Of a DNA stretch of 39,071 bases, positions 1 to 7,425 are shown in pieces. Numbering within the stretch: the stretch's first letter is position 1; each line of letters starts with the position of its first letter. Under the pieces are notes generated by a model. It saw only the letters and a program-made list of their open reading frames with translations, had not been told where the DNA came from and did no database searches. The DNA comes from Candidatus Terryibacteriota bacterium (GTDB lineage Bacteria > Patescibacteriota > Minisyncoccia > UBA9983): positions 1-39,071 of the forward strand of contig JACQXW010000006.1 in NCBI GenBank assembly GCA_016208535.1, in the 5' to 3' direction. The translations under genes and the position numbers were made by a program.

Positions 1-32
1 AGATTCTCATGTTTCGGGTATAATACTTGTTA

Positions 33-132
33 AAGATTTCCTGACGTTGAACGGGTGTCAGGCGAGCCCTTTTGTGAATTGTCATAACATTGTTTACTTT
101 ACCAAAAAGTGTAAACAACGCTAGGAAATCTT
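33..132. repeat. Nested inverted-repeat element
   Basis: Outer arms AAGATTTCCT (33-42) and AGGAAATCTT (123-132) enclose a hairpin CCTGAC/GTCAGG (41-63) and a second inverted pair TTGTTTAC (90-97) / GTAAACAA (111-118). It lies downstream of the minus-strand gene ending at 156. The nested palindrome layout resembles a small MITE-like element. It could also act as a terminator region, although no long T-run is present. Confidence 0.45.
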
Positions 133-155
133 ACAAATAACTATAACATATCTGT

Positions 156-1013
156 TTAGTCGTTCAAGTACTGAAATGAGGAGAAGCGACGAAATATTTC
201 TTTGAGCGGCTCTTCATCGGTCGTTATTATCAAATAATCCCGACCCATAAAAGAATAAAGCAAAAGCGGTTGGCTGTCTTTGTCATTTAAAACTCTGATA
301 TCGCGGTTTTGGATTTCCCTGTCCTCAAAAAAGGATCTTGCGTTTGAAAGTTCCAAAGAAAAAACATCTTTAAAATCATCTGCCATTGCTGTTTCCCATT
401 TCATCATGCCGGCAAAGGCGGAATCAAAGGCTGCCACTTTAAAAATCAAAATTGGGCAGTCTTTGGTAAAATAGAATTTTGAAAGCATAAACTCGTTCTC
501 CAGGGAATCAAGCAGTTCTTGGGGCGGGCTGGCTCCAGTAATCCTAAAAAACTCCCTTGAGCCCACGGCCACTTTTGATTCGCCCACCTGCCTTACCAGT
601 GAAACATAAAGCAGTTGGTTAATTCTGGTTTGACTCTGAATGGCCTTTTTGATTTCATTCAGGACTCTTGGATAATTTTCCGGATAAACATAGATTTCAA
701 CTTGATCTTCGCTGATAAGGATTGGTTTTAAAAAAGAGGTTGGCTGGCCTTCTTTTTGTCCTTTTGTAAAAAACCAGATTCCGGCAAAACTGATTCCGAT
801 TATTATAACGCTGGACGCAGAGATTATTATTATCTTTTTTAACGAGAATCTGTTTTCCTCCTCTATTTTTATACCTCTCCCCCTTGCCTCCTCAGCCGCA
901 ATCTCAATAAGCGACACTCCCCTCTTTTTCACATATTCCGAGGTGTCTGTCTTATAGGTCCTCAAGGCCGGAATTTTATCCTCTTCCTTTTTTATTTTCT
1001 CCTCGGAGGGCAT
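156..1013 (-). CDS. Single-pass membrane protein of unknown function
   Basis: A 285-residue protein I do not recognise. A charged, Lys/Glu-rich cytoplasmic part (about residues 1-58) is followed by one strong hydrophobic segment (about 59-83, Ile/Val/Phe-rich with a Lys-Lys before it) and a roughly 200-residue globular part, which by the positive-inside rule should lie outside. There is no Cys pair, lipobox or enzyme motif that I can identify. The start is the ATG at 1013, because a TATAAT box (complement of 1022-1027) lies 8 nt upstream, matching the leaderless pattern of other genes here. The next upstream gene is separated by a terminator hairpin, so this is probably a single-gene unit. 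Confidence 0.75.
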   Translation of the reverse strand: MPSEEKIKKEEDKIPALRTYKTDTSEYVKKRGVSLIEIAAEEARGRGIKIEEENRFSLKKIIIISASSVIIIGISFAGIWFFTKGQKEGQPTSFLKPILISEDQVEIYVYPENYPRVLNEIKKAIQSQTRINQLLYVSLVRQVGESKVAVGSREFFRITGASPPQELLDSLENEFMLSKFYFTKDCPILIFKVAAFDSAFAGMMKWETAMADDFKDVFSLELSNARSFFEDREIQNRDIRVLNDKDSQPLLLYSFMGRDYLIITTDEEPLKEIFRRFSSFQYLND

Positions 1014-1021
1014 AATTTTAT

Positions 1022-1027
1022 ATTATA
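1022..1027 (-). promoter_or_regulatory. -10 box close to start codon
   Basis: TATAAT on the minus strand, 8 nt before the ATG at 1013. It implies an mRNA with little or no 5' leader. Confidence 0.5.
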
Positions 1028-1092
1028 CAATAAAAGTTTTAATTCTTATAAAAAGGTGTAACCAAAAACCTGTTTCTTTCTCTTACAAAATT

Positions 1093-1118
1093 AAAGGCGG
1101 GAAACATTCCCCGCCTTT
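1093..1118 (-). terminator. Rho-independent terminator
   Basis: Arms AAAGGCGGG and CCCGCCTTT surround an 8-nt loop, and on the minus strand the hairpin is followed by TTTAATTTTG. It sits 13 nt past the stop of the Cys-containing gene at 1131. Confidence 0.7.
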
Positions 1119-1130
1119 TTAAATCTTATT

Positions 1131-1529
1131 TTAGACTTTTTCTCCTTTGACTTCTTCATACACAGCATCTTCTATTTCTTCTTCTTTAATAACCTTCACT
1201 GTGTTAAGCGCAAAATTTCCCGAAAGGATTTTTATTAAATCATTCAGCAAATCTCTTTCTGTTCCGTGCTTTTTTTCTGCCATGTCTTTTAAAATCTCAT
1301 CAACTGTTTTGTAGTGGCTCTTTATATTTTTAACAGCTTCGTCAATAAGATTCTCTTTGGAAAGGTCCATAAATCTTTCAAACAAATCGCTGAAACTCTT
1401 TAAGTCGGAGTGGTATTTAAATCTGCTGCATTGCGCACAAAACGAAACGGGACTGGAGATAAATCTTCCATTCGGCTCTCCATAAGGACATTTTTCGCTA
1501 TCAAGCCAACATGCAGAAATTGTGTTCAT
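1131..1529 (-). CDS. Small protein with N-terminal Cys clusters, unknown
   Basis: A 132-residue protein. The first 40 residues hold four Cys (C7, C14 and a C-x-x-C at about 32-35), spaced like a small zinc or metal site. The rest is helical and charged (Lys/Glu-rich), without membrane segments, and ends in a Glu/Val/Lys tail. An AAAGGAG-type Shine-Dalgarno sequence lies about 6 nt before the ATG, so unlike many genes here it appears to be translated from a leadered mRNA. It follows pnp on the same strand and has its own terminator at 1093-1118. I do not recognise the family; a metal-binding cytoplasmic protein is the most I would infer. Confidence 0.7.
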   Translation of the reverse strand: MNTISACWLDSEKCPYGEPNGRFISSPVSFCAQCSRFKYHSDLKSFSDLFERFMDLSKENLIDEAVKNIKSHYKTVDEILKDMAEKKHGTERDLLNDLIKILSGNFALNTVKVIKEEEIEDAVYEEVKGEKV

Positions 1530-1554
1530 TTTTTCTCCTTTCTTTCAGTTAAAA

Positions 1555-3597
1555 TTATTCTAGAGACAATATAATAAAAACACCTTTAAAAGTCAAGGAA
1601 AGTGAAAAAATTAGAAAATTATCTCTTCCCTCTAAAATTATTGTTTCTGCGGGGCGGACGGTCGCCGTTTCTGTCCCTTCCATTGCCTCGCTGGTCAAGT
1701 TCTGGTTTGTAGTCCAGATTGGCTTGTTTGAGAGATAAATCGCCGCGCTTGTGTCCTTATGATTTTTGCCGGTGATGAAAACCGAACCGTCCTGCTCAAT
1801 GTCAATTTCTGCGCCGGTTTTTTCTGTAATGCTTTTTATCATTTTTCCTCCAGGGCCGATAACCGCTCCGATCTTGTCTGAATCAATCATAATTTTCACA
1901 ATTCTTGGAGCAAAAACGGAAAGCTCTTTGCGCGGTTCTGGAATTTCTTTGAGCATCGCCTCCATAATCTCCATTCTCGCCTTTTTGGCTTGCGCCAAAG
2001 TTTTTTCCAAAATCTCAACAGAAACACCATCAACTTTTACATCCATTTGAATGGCAGTGATGCCGTTTTTTGTGCCCGCGCATTTAAAATCCATATCGCC
2101 ATGATGATCCTCCGGCCCCTGAATATCAGTCAAAATCTTATACTGCTGTCGGCTGTCAGCTGTCAGCTGTTGGCTCATTATGAGTCCCATGGCAATGCCG
2201 GCCACTGGTTCTTTTATGGGCACGCCTGCGTCCATTAAGGCCAAAGTTGAGGCGCAAACCGAACCCTGCGAGGTGGAGCCGTTTGAAGCCATTGATTCTG
2301 AAACAATTCTGATGGTGTATGGAAACTCCTCGCGCGAAGGAATGACAGGAAGCAATGCCTTTTCCACCAAGGCGCCGTGGCCGATCTCGCGCCTGCCCGG
2401 ACCGCCCATCCTGCCTGTTTCGCCGGTGGAAAACGGAGGAAAATTATAATGGTGCATAAAATGCTTTTCTGTCTGCACCTCCATTCCCTCAATAAGCTGA
2501 ACATCTTTTGGTCCGCCAAGAGTCAAAATGGAAAGAACATGGGTTCCACCTCTGTAAAAAATTCCTGAGCCGTGCAAAACCGGCAATATTCCGGCCCTGG
2601 CGTATAAAGATCTGATCTCGTCAATTTTTCTTCCATCCGGCCTTTTTTCTTCGCCAGCCGGCGAATCCAAAATTTCTTTGTGAATTATGTCATTAATTCT
2701 GTTTTCAAAATGGTCGTCAGCCAAAAACGCGTTTTCCTCGCCGAATTTTTCCATGGCAATTTTCATCCAAAGCGTTTTTGCCTCGCCAATTTCCTCTTTT
2801 GCTCCTGAAAAAATCGCCCTTTCCGCGCTTTCCAGTGCATTCTTATCAAAAAAGCCCTTCATCTCAGCCGGCTCTTCTTTAATCTCAGGAATAATTTTTT
2901 TCTTGCCAATATCAGCAATTATTTCTTCCTGGAATTTTTGGATTTTTGCGATTTCATCAGCCGCTTTTTCCAGCGCCTTTACTACTGTGTCCTCTGGAAT
3001 TTCAAACGCGCCCGCTTCAATCATATTTATTTTTCCATCCTTTCCGCAAGCAACAATGTCCAATAAACTTTTCTTGCGTTCCTCAAAAGTCGGGTTGACG
3101 AGAAAATTATTTCCGCCAGCTGGCGGAACAAGTCCGATTCTCACTGCCCCAACCGGGCCACTCCAGGGAATATCGGAAATGGCGAGCGCCAAAGAACCTG
3201 CCAATATTGCCGGCACATCTGAATCGTTTTCTCTGTCAACAGCAAGAGCAAGAACCGTAACCTGTATCTCGTTGCGGATGCGGCTGTCAAACAAAGGCCG
3301 AATGGTGCGGTCAATCGCCCTGCCGGTCAAAATCGCCTCTTCCGACGGTCTGCCCTCCCTTCTCATAAAACGGCTGCCCAAAATCTGGCCAGCGGCGTAA
3401 AATTTTTCTTCATAATCAACAGTCAAAGGCAAATAATCTATGCCTTCGCGCCTGTTTTTTGACATAACAGATGTGGCAAAAACCGCTGTTTCGCCATAAC
3501 GGACAAGTACAGAGCCGTTGGCCTGGTCTGCCAAATCGGAGATTTCCACGGAAAGCTTCTTTCCGCCAAAATCAGTTTCATATGTTTTTGTTTGCAT
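1555..3597 (-). CDS. pnp: Polynucleotide phosphorylase, S1 domain lost by frameshifting deletion
   Basis: 3'-5' phosphorolytic exoribonuclease of RNA decay. Two RNase PH-like cores flank the helical domain, and a KH domain with GPGGK is clear near the C-terminus. I start at 3597 (MQTKTYETDFGG); an in-frame start 19 codons upstream would add a hydrophobic stretch that is not part of the family. The second core keeps the family motifs around SESMASNGSTSQGSVC and DHHGDMDFK. After FITGKNHKDTSAA the reading frame continues into about 40 unrelated residues and stops at 1555. The S1 domain expected there (about 70-80 residues) is absent, and its last strand plus a basic tail are readable in another frame (1619-1756). 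Three in-frame repeat insertions are present: PPAGG (3111-3128), SPAGE (2650-2665) and QLTADSRQQ (2146-2173). S15 lies nearby, the usual partner of pnp. Confidence 0.95.
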   Translation of the reverse strand: MQTKTYETDFGGKKLSVEISDLADQANGSVLVRYGETAVFATSVMSKNRREGIDYLPLTVDYEEKFYAAGQILGSRFMRREGRPSEEAILTGRAIDRTIRPLFDSRIRNEIQVTVLALAVDRENDSDVPAILAGSLALAISDIPWSGPVGAVRIGLVPPAGGNNFLVNPTFEERKKSLLDIVACGKDGKINMIEAGAFEIPEDTVVKALEKAADEIAKIQKFQEEIIADIGKKKIIPEIKEEPAEMKGFFDKNALESAERAIFSGAKEEIGEAKTLWMKIAMEKFGEENAFLADDHFENRINDIIHKEILDSPAGEEKRPDGRKIDEIRSLYARAGILPVLHGSGIFYRGGTHVLSILTLGGPKDVQLIEGMEVQTEKHFMHHYNFPPFSTGETGRMGGPGRREIGHGALVEKALLPVIPSREEFPYTIRIVSESMASNGSTSQGSVCASTLALMDAGVPIKEPVAGIAMGLIMSQQLTADSRQQYKILTDIQGPEDHHGDMDFKCAGTKNGITAIQMDVKVDGVSVEILEKTLAQAKKARMEIMEAMLKEIPEPRKELSVFAPRIVKIMIDSDKIGAVIGPGGKMIKSITEKTGAEIDIEQDGSVFITGKNHKDTSAAIYLSNKPIWTTNQNLTSEAMEGTETATVRPAETIILEGRDNFLIFSLSLTFKGVFIILSLE
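1619..1756 (-). pseudogene. Out-of-frame remnant of PNPase S1 end and basic tail
   Basis: In the frame shifted relative to pnp, the strand reads GHKRGDLSLKQANL, then YKPELDQRGNGRDRNGD, then an Arg/Asn/Gly-rich end and a stop codon at 1619-1621. LSLKQAN is the usual last strand of a PNPase S1 domain, and a basic Arg/Gly tail is a common PNPase ending. It starts right after an out-of-frame TAA at 1757-1759, which fits an out-of-frame deletion joining the KH domain to the S1 end. Confidence 0.7.
2146..2173. repeat. Heptad tandem array inside pnp
   Basis: Four 7-bp units on the plus strand: CTGTCGG, CTGTCAG, CTGTCAG, CTGTTGG. On the coding strand they give QLTADSRQQ, inserted where PNPases normally have a short turn before LTDIQG. 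Confidence 0.8.
2650..2665. repeat. Palindromic insertion in pnp (SPAGE)
   Basis: TTCGCCAGCCGGCGAA, a near-perfect 16-nt palindrome in the linker before the second RNase PH core. It is related to the TCCGCCAGCTGGCGGA elements elsewhere in the window. Confidence 0.65.
3111..3128. repeat. Palindromic insertion in pnp (PPAGG)
   Basis: TTCCGCCAGCTGGCGGAA, a perfect 18-nt palindrome encoding PPAGG in a loop of the first RNase PH core. Confidence 0.8.
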
Positions 3598-3608
3598 ATA
3601 AATAAAAT

Positions 3609-3636
3609 GTAGAAAGTAGAATGTTGAAAGTAGAAT
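3609..3636. repeat. Heptad tandem array upstream of pnp
   Basis: GTAGAAA, GTAGAAT, GTTGAAA, GTAGAAT: four exact 7-bp units just upstream of the pnp start. A further 14-bp (2 x 7) repeat, CCACTCTCTGCGCT then CCACTCTCTACTTA, follows at about 3652-3679. Confidence 0.8.
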
Positions 3637-3732
3637 CAATAAATCATATTCCACTCTCTGCGCTCCACTCTCTACTTAATTAAATTGGTAATGGTTTTAG
3701 TGTAGCAAAAGGCGGTAAAAAATCAACAATTT

Positions 3733-3972
3733 TTATATTATTAATTTAATTATTGCGACAATGGCGACAACTGCCCAAATTAAATTTAAGACCACTGGCT
3801 GATAATTTTTATCATTAAAAGCATCTGCCACAATTCCCACCGCACCTGTTCCGTTAAGAATCAGATACAAAAGATCAGTTGGTTTTATAAAAGAAAAAGT
3901 TACCATAATATAGGCCGCGACAATTGCCACAACTCCGTACCAACCTAAAATTTCAGTAATTTTATTTTTCAT
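3733..3972 (-). CDS. CBU_0592-like small membrane protein
   Basis: A 79-residue protein with three hydrophobic segments (about 8-26, 33-50 and 58-78). The pattern of WYG near the start, LLYLILNGTGAVGI in the middle and YQPVVLNLIWAVVAI at the end matches the CBU_0592-like domain, whose biochemical role is not established. It lies 3 nt from the NYN gene and upstream of pnp on the same strand, so co-transcription from rpsO onward is likely. Confidence 0.75.
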   Translation of the reverse strand: MKNKITEILGWYGVVAIVAAYIMVTFSFIKPTDLLYLILNGTGAVGIVADAFNDKNYQPVVLNLIWAVVAIVAIIKLII

Positions 3973-3975
3973 ATC

Positions 3976-4494
3976 CTACCCCTTTATCAAAAACTTTTTC
4001 GGGTTTTCATCAAGGTCGGTGAAGTCGTCGGCTGTTTCCCGTAGTTTTGAGGAGGTGGATTTGCCAAAGGCAATCACCTCCACGCGCCTGCCTTGATTTT
4101 TCAGATATTCAACTAACGGCACATAATCTCCATCTCCGCTGGCCAAAATAATCACATCAACCAAAGATAATGTTTTGATGGCGTCAACCGCCAAGCCCAC
4201 GTCCCAATCTGCCTTTTTCATTCCGCCGTAGTATTCCTGCAATTCCTTGCTTTTTATTTCAATACCCAATTTTGTGAGCGCCTCAAGAAAAGGCTTTTCC
4301 TCTCCGGTTTTTGTGGTCACCACATAGGCAAAGGCGCGCACCAGCTGCCTGTCCCCTACCGCTGTATCCAAAAGTTCTTTAAAATTTACGCGCCTCTGGT
4401 AAATGGCTTTGGCAGAATGGTAAAGATTCTGCACGTCAATCAAAACCGCCACCCGCTGATTTTTATATTTTGATGAGGAGAAAATTGAAATCAT
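3976..4494 (-). CDS. NYN/LabA-type (DUF88) nuclease-like protein
   Basis: A 172-residue PIN-like protein of the NYN family. RVAVLIDVQNLYHSAK at the start carries the first acidic residue of the active site; KADWDVGLAVDAI and IILASGDGDYVPLVEYL carry the other conserved Asp residues, and GRRVEVIAFG follows. Family members are putative metal-dependent RNases. Its place between rpsO and pnp suggests an RNA-processing role, but the substrate is unknown. It ends 3 nt before the CBU_0592-like gene and starts 7 nt after rpsO. Confidence 0.85.
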   Translation of the reverse strand: MISIFSSSKYKNQRVAVLIDVQNLYHSAKAIYQRRVNFKELLDTAVGDRQLVRAFAYVVTTKTGEEKPFLEALTKLGIEIKSKELQEYYGGMKKADWDVGLAVDAIKTLSLVDVIILASGDGDYVPLVEYLKNQGRRVEVIAFGKSTSSKLRETADDFTDLDENPKKFLIKG

Positions 4495-4501
4495 AAATAA
4501 T

Positions 4502-4771
4502 TTATTTTTTTAATCCCAGTTTTTTCGCCAATGCCCCGTGCCTTTTGGCGCTCTTTTTTACTAGATAACCCATCAACGCCCTTCTCTTTGCCACCATCTT
4601 CAAAAGACCAAGGCGCGAATGAGTGTCTTTTTTATGTTTTTTGAGATGTTTTGCCAATTCGTCAATCTGCTTGGTCAAAACAGCAACCTGCACCTCAGGC
4701 GAGCCGGTATCTTTTTCATGCACCTTGTATTCTCCGATGATTTTCTGTTTTTTCTTTGTGGCTAATGCCAT
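4502..4771 (-). CDS. rpsO: 30S ribosomal protein S15
   Basis: An 89-residue S15 that binds 16S rRNA and helps assemble the platform of the small subunit. DTGSPEVQVAVLTKQI and the HSRLGLLKMVAKRRALMGYL segment are family hallmarks. I use the internal ATG at 4771 (MALATKKKQK) rather than the upstream in-frame ATG at 4807, because it matches the usual S15 N-terminus and lies 7 nt after an extended -10 box. First gene of the run rpsO - NYN - CBU_0592-like - pnp. Confidence 0.97.
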   Translation of the reverse strand: MALATKKKQKIIGEYKVHEKDTGSPEVQVAVLTKQIDELAKHLKKHKKDTHSRLGLLKMVAKRRALMGYLVKKSAKRHGALAKKLGLKK

Positions 4772-4778
4772 TATTTGG

Positions 4779-4784
4779 AATATA
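4779..4784 (-). promoter_or_regulatory. Extended -10 box of rpsO
   Basis: TGgTATATT on the minus strand, ending 7 nt before the S15 start codon; the mRNA is probably leaderless. It rules against the longer start at 4807. Confidence 0.55.
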
Positions 4785-4821
4785 CCAAAAATCCCAACTT
4801 TTTGCAAATTAAATATTTTGA

Positions 4822-4827
4822 TATACT
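4822..4827 (+). promoter_or_regulatory. Extended -10 box of the xer gene
   Basis: TGaTATACT with 6 nt between the box and the ATG at 4834, predicting a leaderless mRNA. Confidence 0.55.
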
Positions 4828-4833
4828 GAAATA

Positions 4834-5745
4834 ATGTTGTGCGACATAAAAACTTTACATAAGCAATTTCTTGAATATCTTGAAATTGAAAAAGGGAGGA
4901 GCTTGAAGACGGTTGAAAATTACGACCGCGATTTGCGAAAGTTTTTTGAATTTTCCAAAATTAAGACGCCTGATGAAATCACTGACGAATCTGTCCGTAA
5001 TTTTCGTCTTTGGCTCAACAGAAAGGAATTAAAGAAAAAAACGCAGAATTATTATTTGATAAGTTTGCGGGTATTCTTAAAATATCTTGCAAAAATGGGG
5101 ATAAAATCTCTGCCAGTTGAAAGGATTGAACTGGCTAAGATACCTCAAAGAGAACTTGACCTTATTACTGAGGAAGAACTTTCCAGATTATTAGACGCAC
5201 CAAAGGGCGGTCCGCCAGCTGGCGAATTAAAGACCTCGCGCGACAAAGCCATTCTGGAATTATTATTTTCCACTGGCTTGCGCGTTTCAGAATTATGCTC
5301 TCTGAATCGCGACCACATCACAGACGCTCGGGCTGGCGAGTTTTCCGTGCGCGGAAAAGGCGATAAAATAAGGGTAGTTTTTCTATCAGACAGCGCCCAA
5401 AAAGCCATTAAAGATTATTTAAATAAAAGGACGGATACTGAAGAGGCGCTTTTTGTGTCAATTTCCAATTCCCAATTTCCAATTTCCAATAATCGTCTCA
5501 CTCGGCGCTCAATCGAACGAATCGTAAAACATTATGCCCTTAAGGCCGGCATTGCCAAAAAAGTGACACCCCATGTCCTCCGCCACTGCTTTGCCACAGA
5601 TTTGCTTTCCAACGGCGCCGACCTGCGCTCTGTCCAATCCCTGCTCGGCCACGCCTCCATCACCACCACGCAGATATATACCCATATTACAGATAAACAA
5701 TTAAGAGAAGTGCATAAAACGTTCCATAATAAACGAAGAAAATAA
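4834..5745 (+). CDS. Tyrosine recombinase XerC/XerD type
   Basis: A 303-residue site-specific recombinase, expected to resolve chromosome dimers at a dif site. N-terminal SAM-like core-binding domain about 1-95; catalytic domain after that. Catalytic residues are visible: R in STGLRVSELCSL, K in the RGKGDKIR strand, HxxR in HVLRHCFATDLL, H in LLGHASITTTQ and the nucleophile Tyr in QIYTHI. Two in-frame insertions lie in loops: GGPPAGE (palindrome at 5211-5225) and ISNSQFPISNN (heptad array at 5460-5487). It ends one nucleotide before the convergent cca stop, with no terminator between them. As a single Xer enzyme in a small genome it may act alone; I cannot separate XerC from XerD. Confidence 0.93.
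   Translation: MLCDIKTLHKQFLEYLEIEKGRSLKTVENYDRDLRKFFEFSKIKTPDEITDESVRNFRLWLNRKELKKKTQNYYLISLRVFLKYLAKMGIKSLPVERIELAKIPQRELDLITEEELSRLLDAPKGGPPAGELKTSRDKAILELLFSTGLRVSELCSLNRDHITDARAGEFSVRGKGDKIRVVFLSDSAQKAIKDYLNKRTDTEEALFVSISNSQFPISNNRLTRRSIERIVKHYALKAGIAKKVTPHVLRHCFATDLLSNGADLRSVQSLLGHASITTTQIYTHITDKQLREVHKTFHNKRRK
5211..5225. repeat. Palindromic insertion in the xer gene (GPPAGE)
   Basis: TCCGCCAGCTGGCGA, the same element as in pnp and cca, in frame between the N-terminal and catalytic domains. Confidence 0.75.
5460..5487. repeat. Heptad tandem array inside the xer gene
   Basis: AATTTCC, AATTCCC, AATTTCC, AATTTCC: four 7-bp units, translated as part of ISNSQFPISNN in a loop of the catalytic domain. 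Confidence 0.8.
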
Positions 5746-5746
5746 A

Positions 5747-7231
5747 TTACTTCACATACCACTTCTTTCTGATCTCTTCTATTTCCTTTTTCTCCACCTC
5801 CTCCTTTGTTTCCTTCGCTTTTTTACCTAATTTCTCCATTTCTTTTTCTGGCAAAGCATTGAGTTCTTTTGCCCTCTTTTCAAGCCATTCTTCGGTATTT
5901 CTTGCAGGTTCGTCCAGTACTTCCTCAAGCAAAATATGCAGAATCTGGCCGATTTTTGGCCCTGGTTTCACGTGCAACAATTCTATAATTTTATTGCCGT
6001 CAATTTTGAGCATGCCAACAGAAAGCGGCTGCCGCAATGCCTCATCTATCATTGATTCATATTTGCGCAACCGATAAGGCGTTTCCTTTGGTTTGCCCAT
6101 GCCGATTCTGTCGCTAAATCTTACCTTCATTAAATCCCAGACATTTTCCGGCCCCACATTGCGCACAGTCCGGCGCACAGCAGAAAGAGTAATTTTCTCT
6201 GTATCTGAGAAAAACATATGATAGCGGATAAGTTTTGCCACCAGTTCAATGGTTTTTTTAGAAAATTTAAGCCGAGACAAAGCTCTTATCGCCATTTTGG
6301 CGCCAATTATCTCGTGGCCATAAAAGGTATAATCTTTTTTTTCTTTGCTCCATTGCCGAGAGGCGGGCTTGCCAACATCATGCAAAAGCGAAGCAATCCT
6401 TACCTCCAGAGGCCAGTTCTTGTCAGCTGCATGATCCAAAGCCTTCAAATTATGCTCCCAAACCGGGTATAAATGATCTTTGTTCTGTTTGACGCCATAC
6501 CCCTCTTCTAATTCCGGCAGAATATATTTCAACACCCCAAATTCCCGCATCATTTCAAAACCAATACTTGGCCTATCGGACATTATAATTTTAATAAATT
6601 CGTCTCTAATCCTCTCTTTGGAAATCATTTCCAAAAGATGCGCCTGTTTTTTAATGGCCTCTTGTGTTTCACGTGCAACCTTCCAGCCCAATTCTGCGGC
6701 AAAACGAATAGCCCTTATAATCCGCAAGGCATCTTCATCAAATCTCTCCTTTGGATTACCTACTGTCCGAATGATTTTGTCCTTTATGTCCTTTTGGCCA
6801 TTAAATAAATCAATTAACTTATTATCCATCCCTTCGACTACGCTCAGGGCAAGAGCATTTATCGTAAAATCCCGCCTCTTTAAGTCATCTTCAATGTTTC
6901 TCGTGAAACGAACCTCGTCCGGGTGCCGCTTGTCAGAATATTTTGCCTCCAGACGATAAGGGGTTATTTCAATAATTTTTAAACTCGGGTCATCAGCATC
7001 AGTAATAACTGCCACTGTGCCGAATTTGTTTTCATAAACTGTTTTTGGAAATAATTTCTGGATTTCCTCTGGTTTGGCATTAGTGGTAATGTCCCAATCT
7101 TTGGGTCCGCCAGCTGGCGGATTTTCCATCAATAAATCGCGCACGCAACCGCCAACCAAATAGGTCTCAAAACCGGCGTCTTTTAAAACTTGCGCTGTTT
7201 TAGAAATTATTTCAGGAATTTTAAAATCCAT
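5747..7231 (-). CDS. cca: CCA tRNA nucleotidyltransferase with HD domain
   Basis: Adds or repairs the 3' CCA of tRNAs. The 494 residues comprise a nucleotidyltransferase head (YLVGGCVRDLLM, then KDWDITTNAKPEEI, which holds the catalytic DxD), neck and body with RFDEDALRIIRAIRFAAELGW, then an HD phosphohydrolase-like domain (ASLLHDVGKPASRQ) and a Lys/Glu-rich coiled-coil tail. All four intact tRNAs in this window lack an encoded CCA, so the enzyme should be essential. Two in-frame insertions: NPPAGG between the G-rich motif and the DxD (palindrome at 7106-7121), and LSVVEG (6830-6849). The start at 7231 gives the usual N-terminus. Confidence 0.96.
   Translation of the reverse strand: MDFKIPEIISKTAQVLKDAGFETYLVGGCVRDLLMENPPAGGPKDWDITTNAKPEEIQKLFPKTVYENKFGTVAVITDADDPSLKIIEITPYRLEAKYSDKRHPDEVRFTRNIEDDLKRRDFTINALALSVVEGMDNKLIDLFNGQKDIKDKIIRTVGNPKERFDEDALRIIRAIRFAAELGWKVARETQEAIKKQAHLLEMISKERIRDEFIKIIMSDRPSIGFEMMREFGVLKYILPELEEGYGVKQNKDHLYPVWEHNLKALDHAADKNWPLEVRIASLLHDVGKPASRQWSKEKKDYTFYGHEIIGAKMAIRALSRLKFSKKTIELVAKLIRYHMFFSDTEKITLSAVRRTVRNVGPENVWDLMKVRFSDRIGMGKPKETPYRLRKYESMIDEALRQPLSVGMLKIDGNKIIELLHVKPGPKIGQILHILLEEVLDEPARNTEEWLEKRAKELNALPEKEMEKLGKKAKETKEEVEKKEIEEIRKKWYVK
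6830..6849. repeat. Short dispersed element in cca (LSVVEG)
   Basis: CCCTTCGACTACGCTCAGGG, with CCCT/AGGG ends. It is in frame inside cca, and a close relative (TCCTTCGACTGCGCTCAGGA) sits in tsaE. Confidence 0.65.
7106..7121. repeat. Palindromic insertion in cca (NPPAGG)
   Basis: TCCGCCAGCTGGCGGA, a perfect 16-nt palindrome in the loop before the catalytic DxD strand. Confidence 0.8.
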
Positions 7232-7284
7232 ATTATTTTTGCGCCCGGCAGGATTCGCCCCGCACTATTTTGCTTAAATTATAC

Positions 7285-7355
7285 GTCCCCAGAGGGATTC
7301 GAACCCCCAACGACGGTTCCGAAGACCGTTGTGATATCCGTTTCACCATGGGGAC
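7285..7355 (-). tRNA. tRNA-Arg (anticodon TCG)
   Basis: A complete 71-nt cloverleaf on the minus strand: acceptor GTCCCCA/TGGGGAC, D-stem GTGA/TCAC, anticodon stem ACGGT/ACCGT with loop CTTCGGA (anticodon TCG, reads CGA and probably other CGN codons), T-arm GGGGG TTCGAAT CCCTC. No CCA is encoded. It is enclosed by the inverted repeat CCCCGCAC (7258-7265) / GTGCGGGG (7361-7368), inside the split tRNA described separately. Confidence 0.93.
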
Positions 7356-7391
7356 AAAAAGTGCGGGGTAAAAACCCTAGCGTGATACTTG

Positions 7392-7425
7392 CCCCGTAGT
7401 TAAAACGAAGTTTTATACTATGGGG
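7392..7425. repeat. Palindromic element in a tRNA D-loop
   Basis: Arms CCCCGTAGTTAAAAC and GTTTTATACTATGGGG around GAA, with one mismatch and one bulge. It sits between GGA and TA of an otherwise normal D-loop (compare AACGGATA in the neighbouring tRNA-Arg). Its CCCCGT end is like the CCCCGTTAG ends of the element in rnpA. Confidence 0.65.

Noticed and set aside
2687-3400. Plus-strand frame of 237 codons antisense to pnp
   Set aside because: It is the complement of a well-supported PNPase region and its product is Ser/Ile-rich without any family pattern.
3598-3654. Longer N-terminus for PNPase starting at 3654
   Set aside because: It adds 19 hydrophobic residues not found in PNPases and reads through the heptad array; the ATG at 3597 gives the family start.
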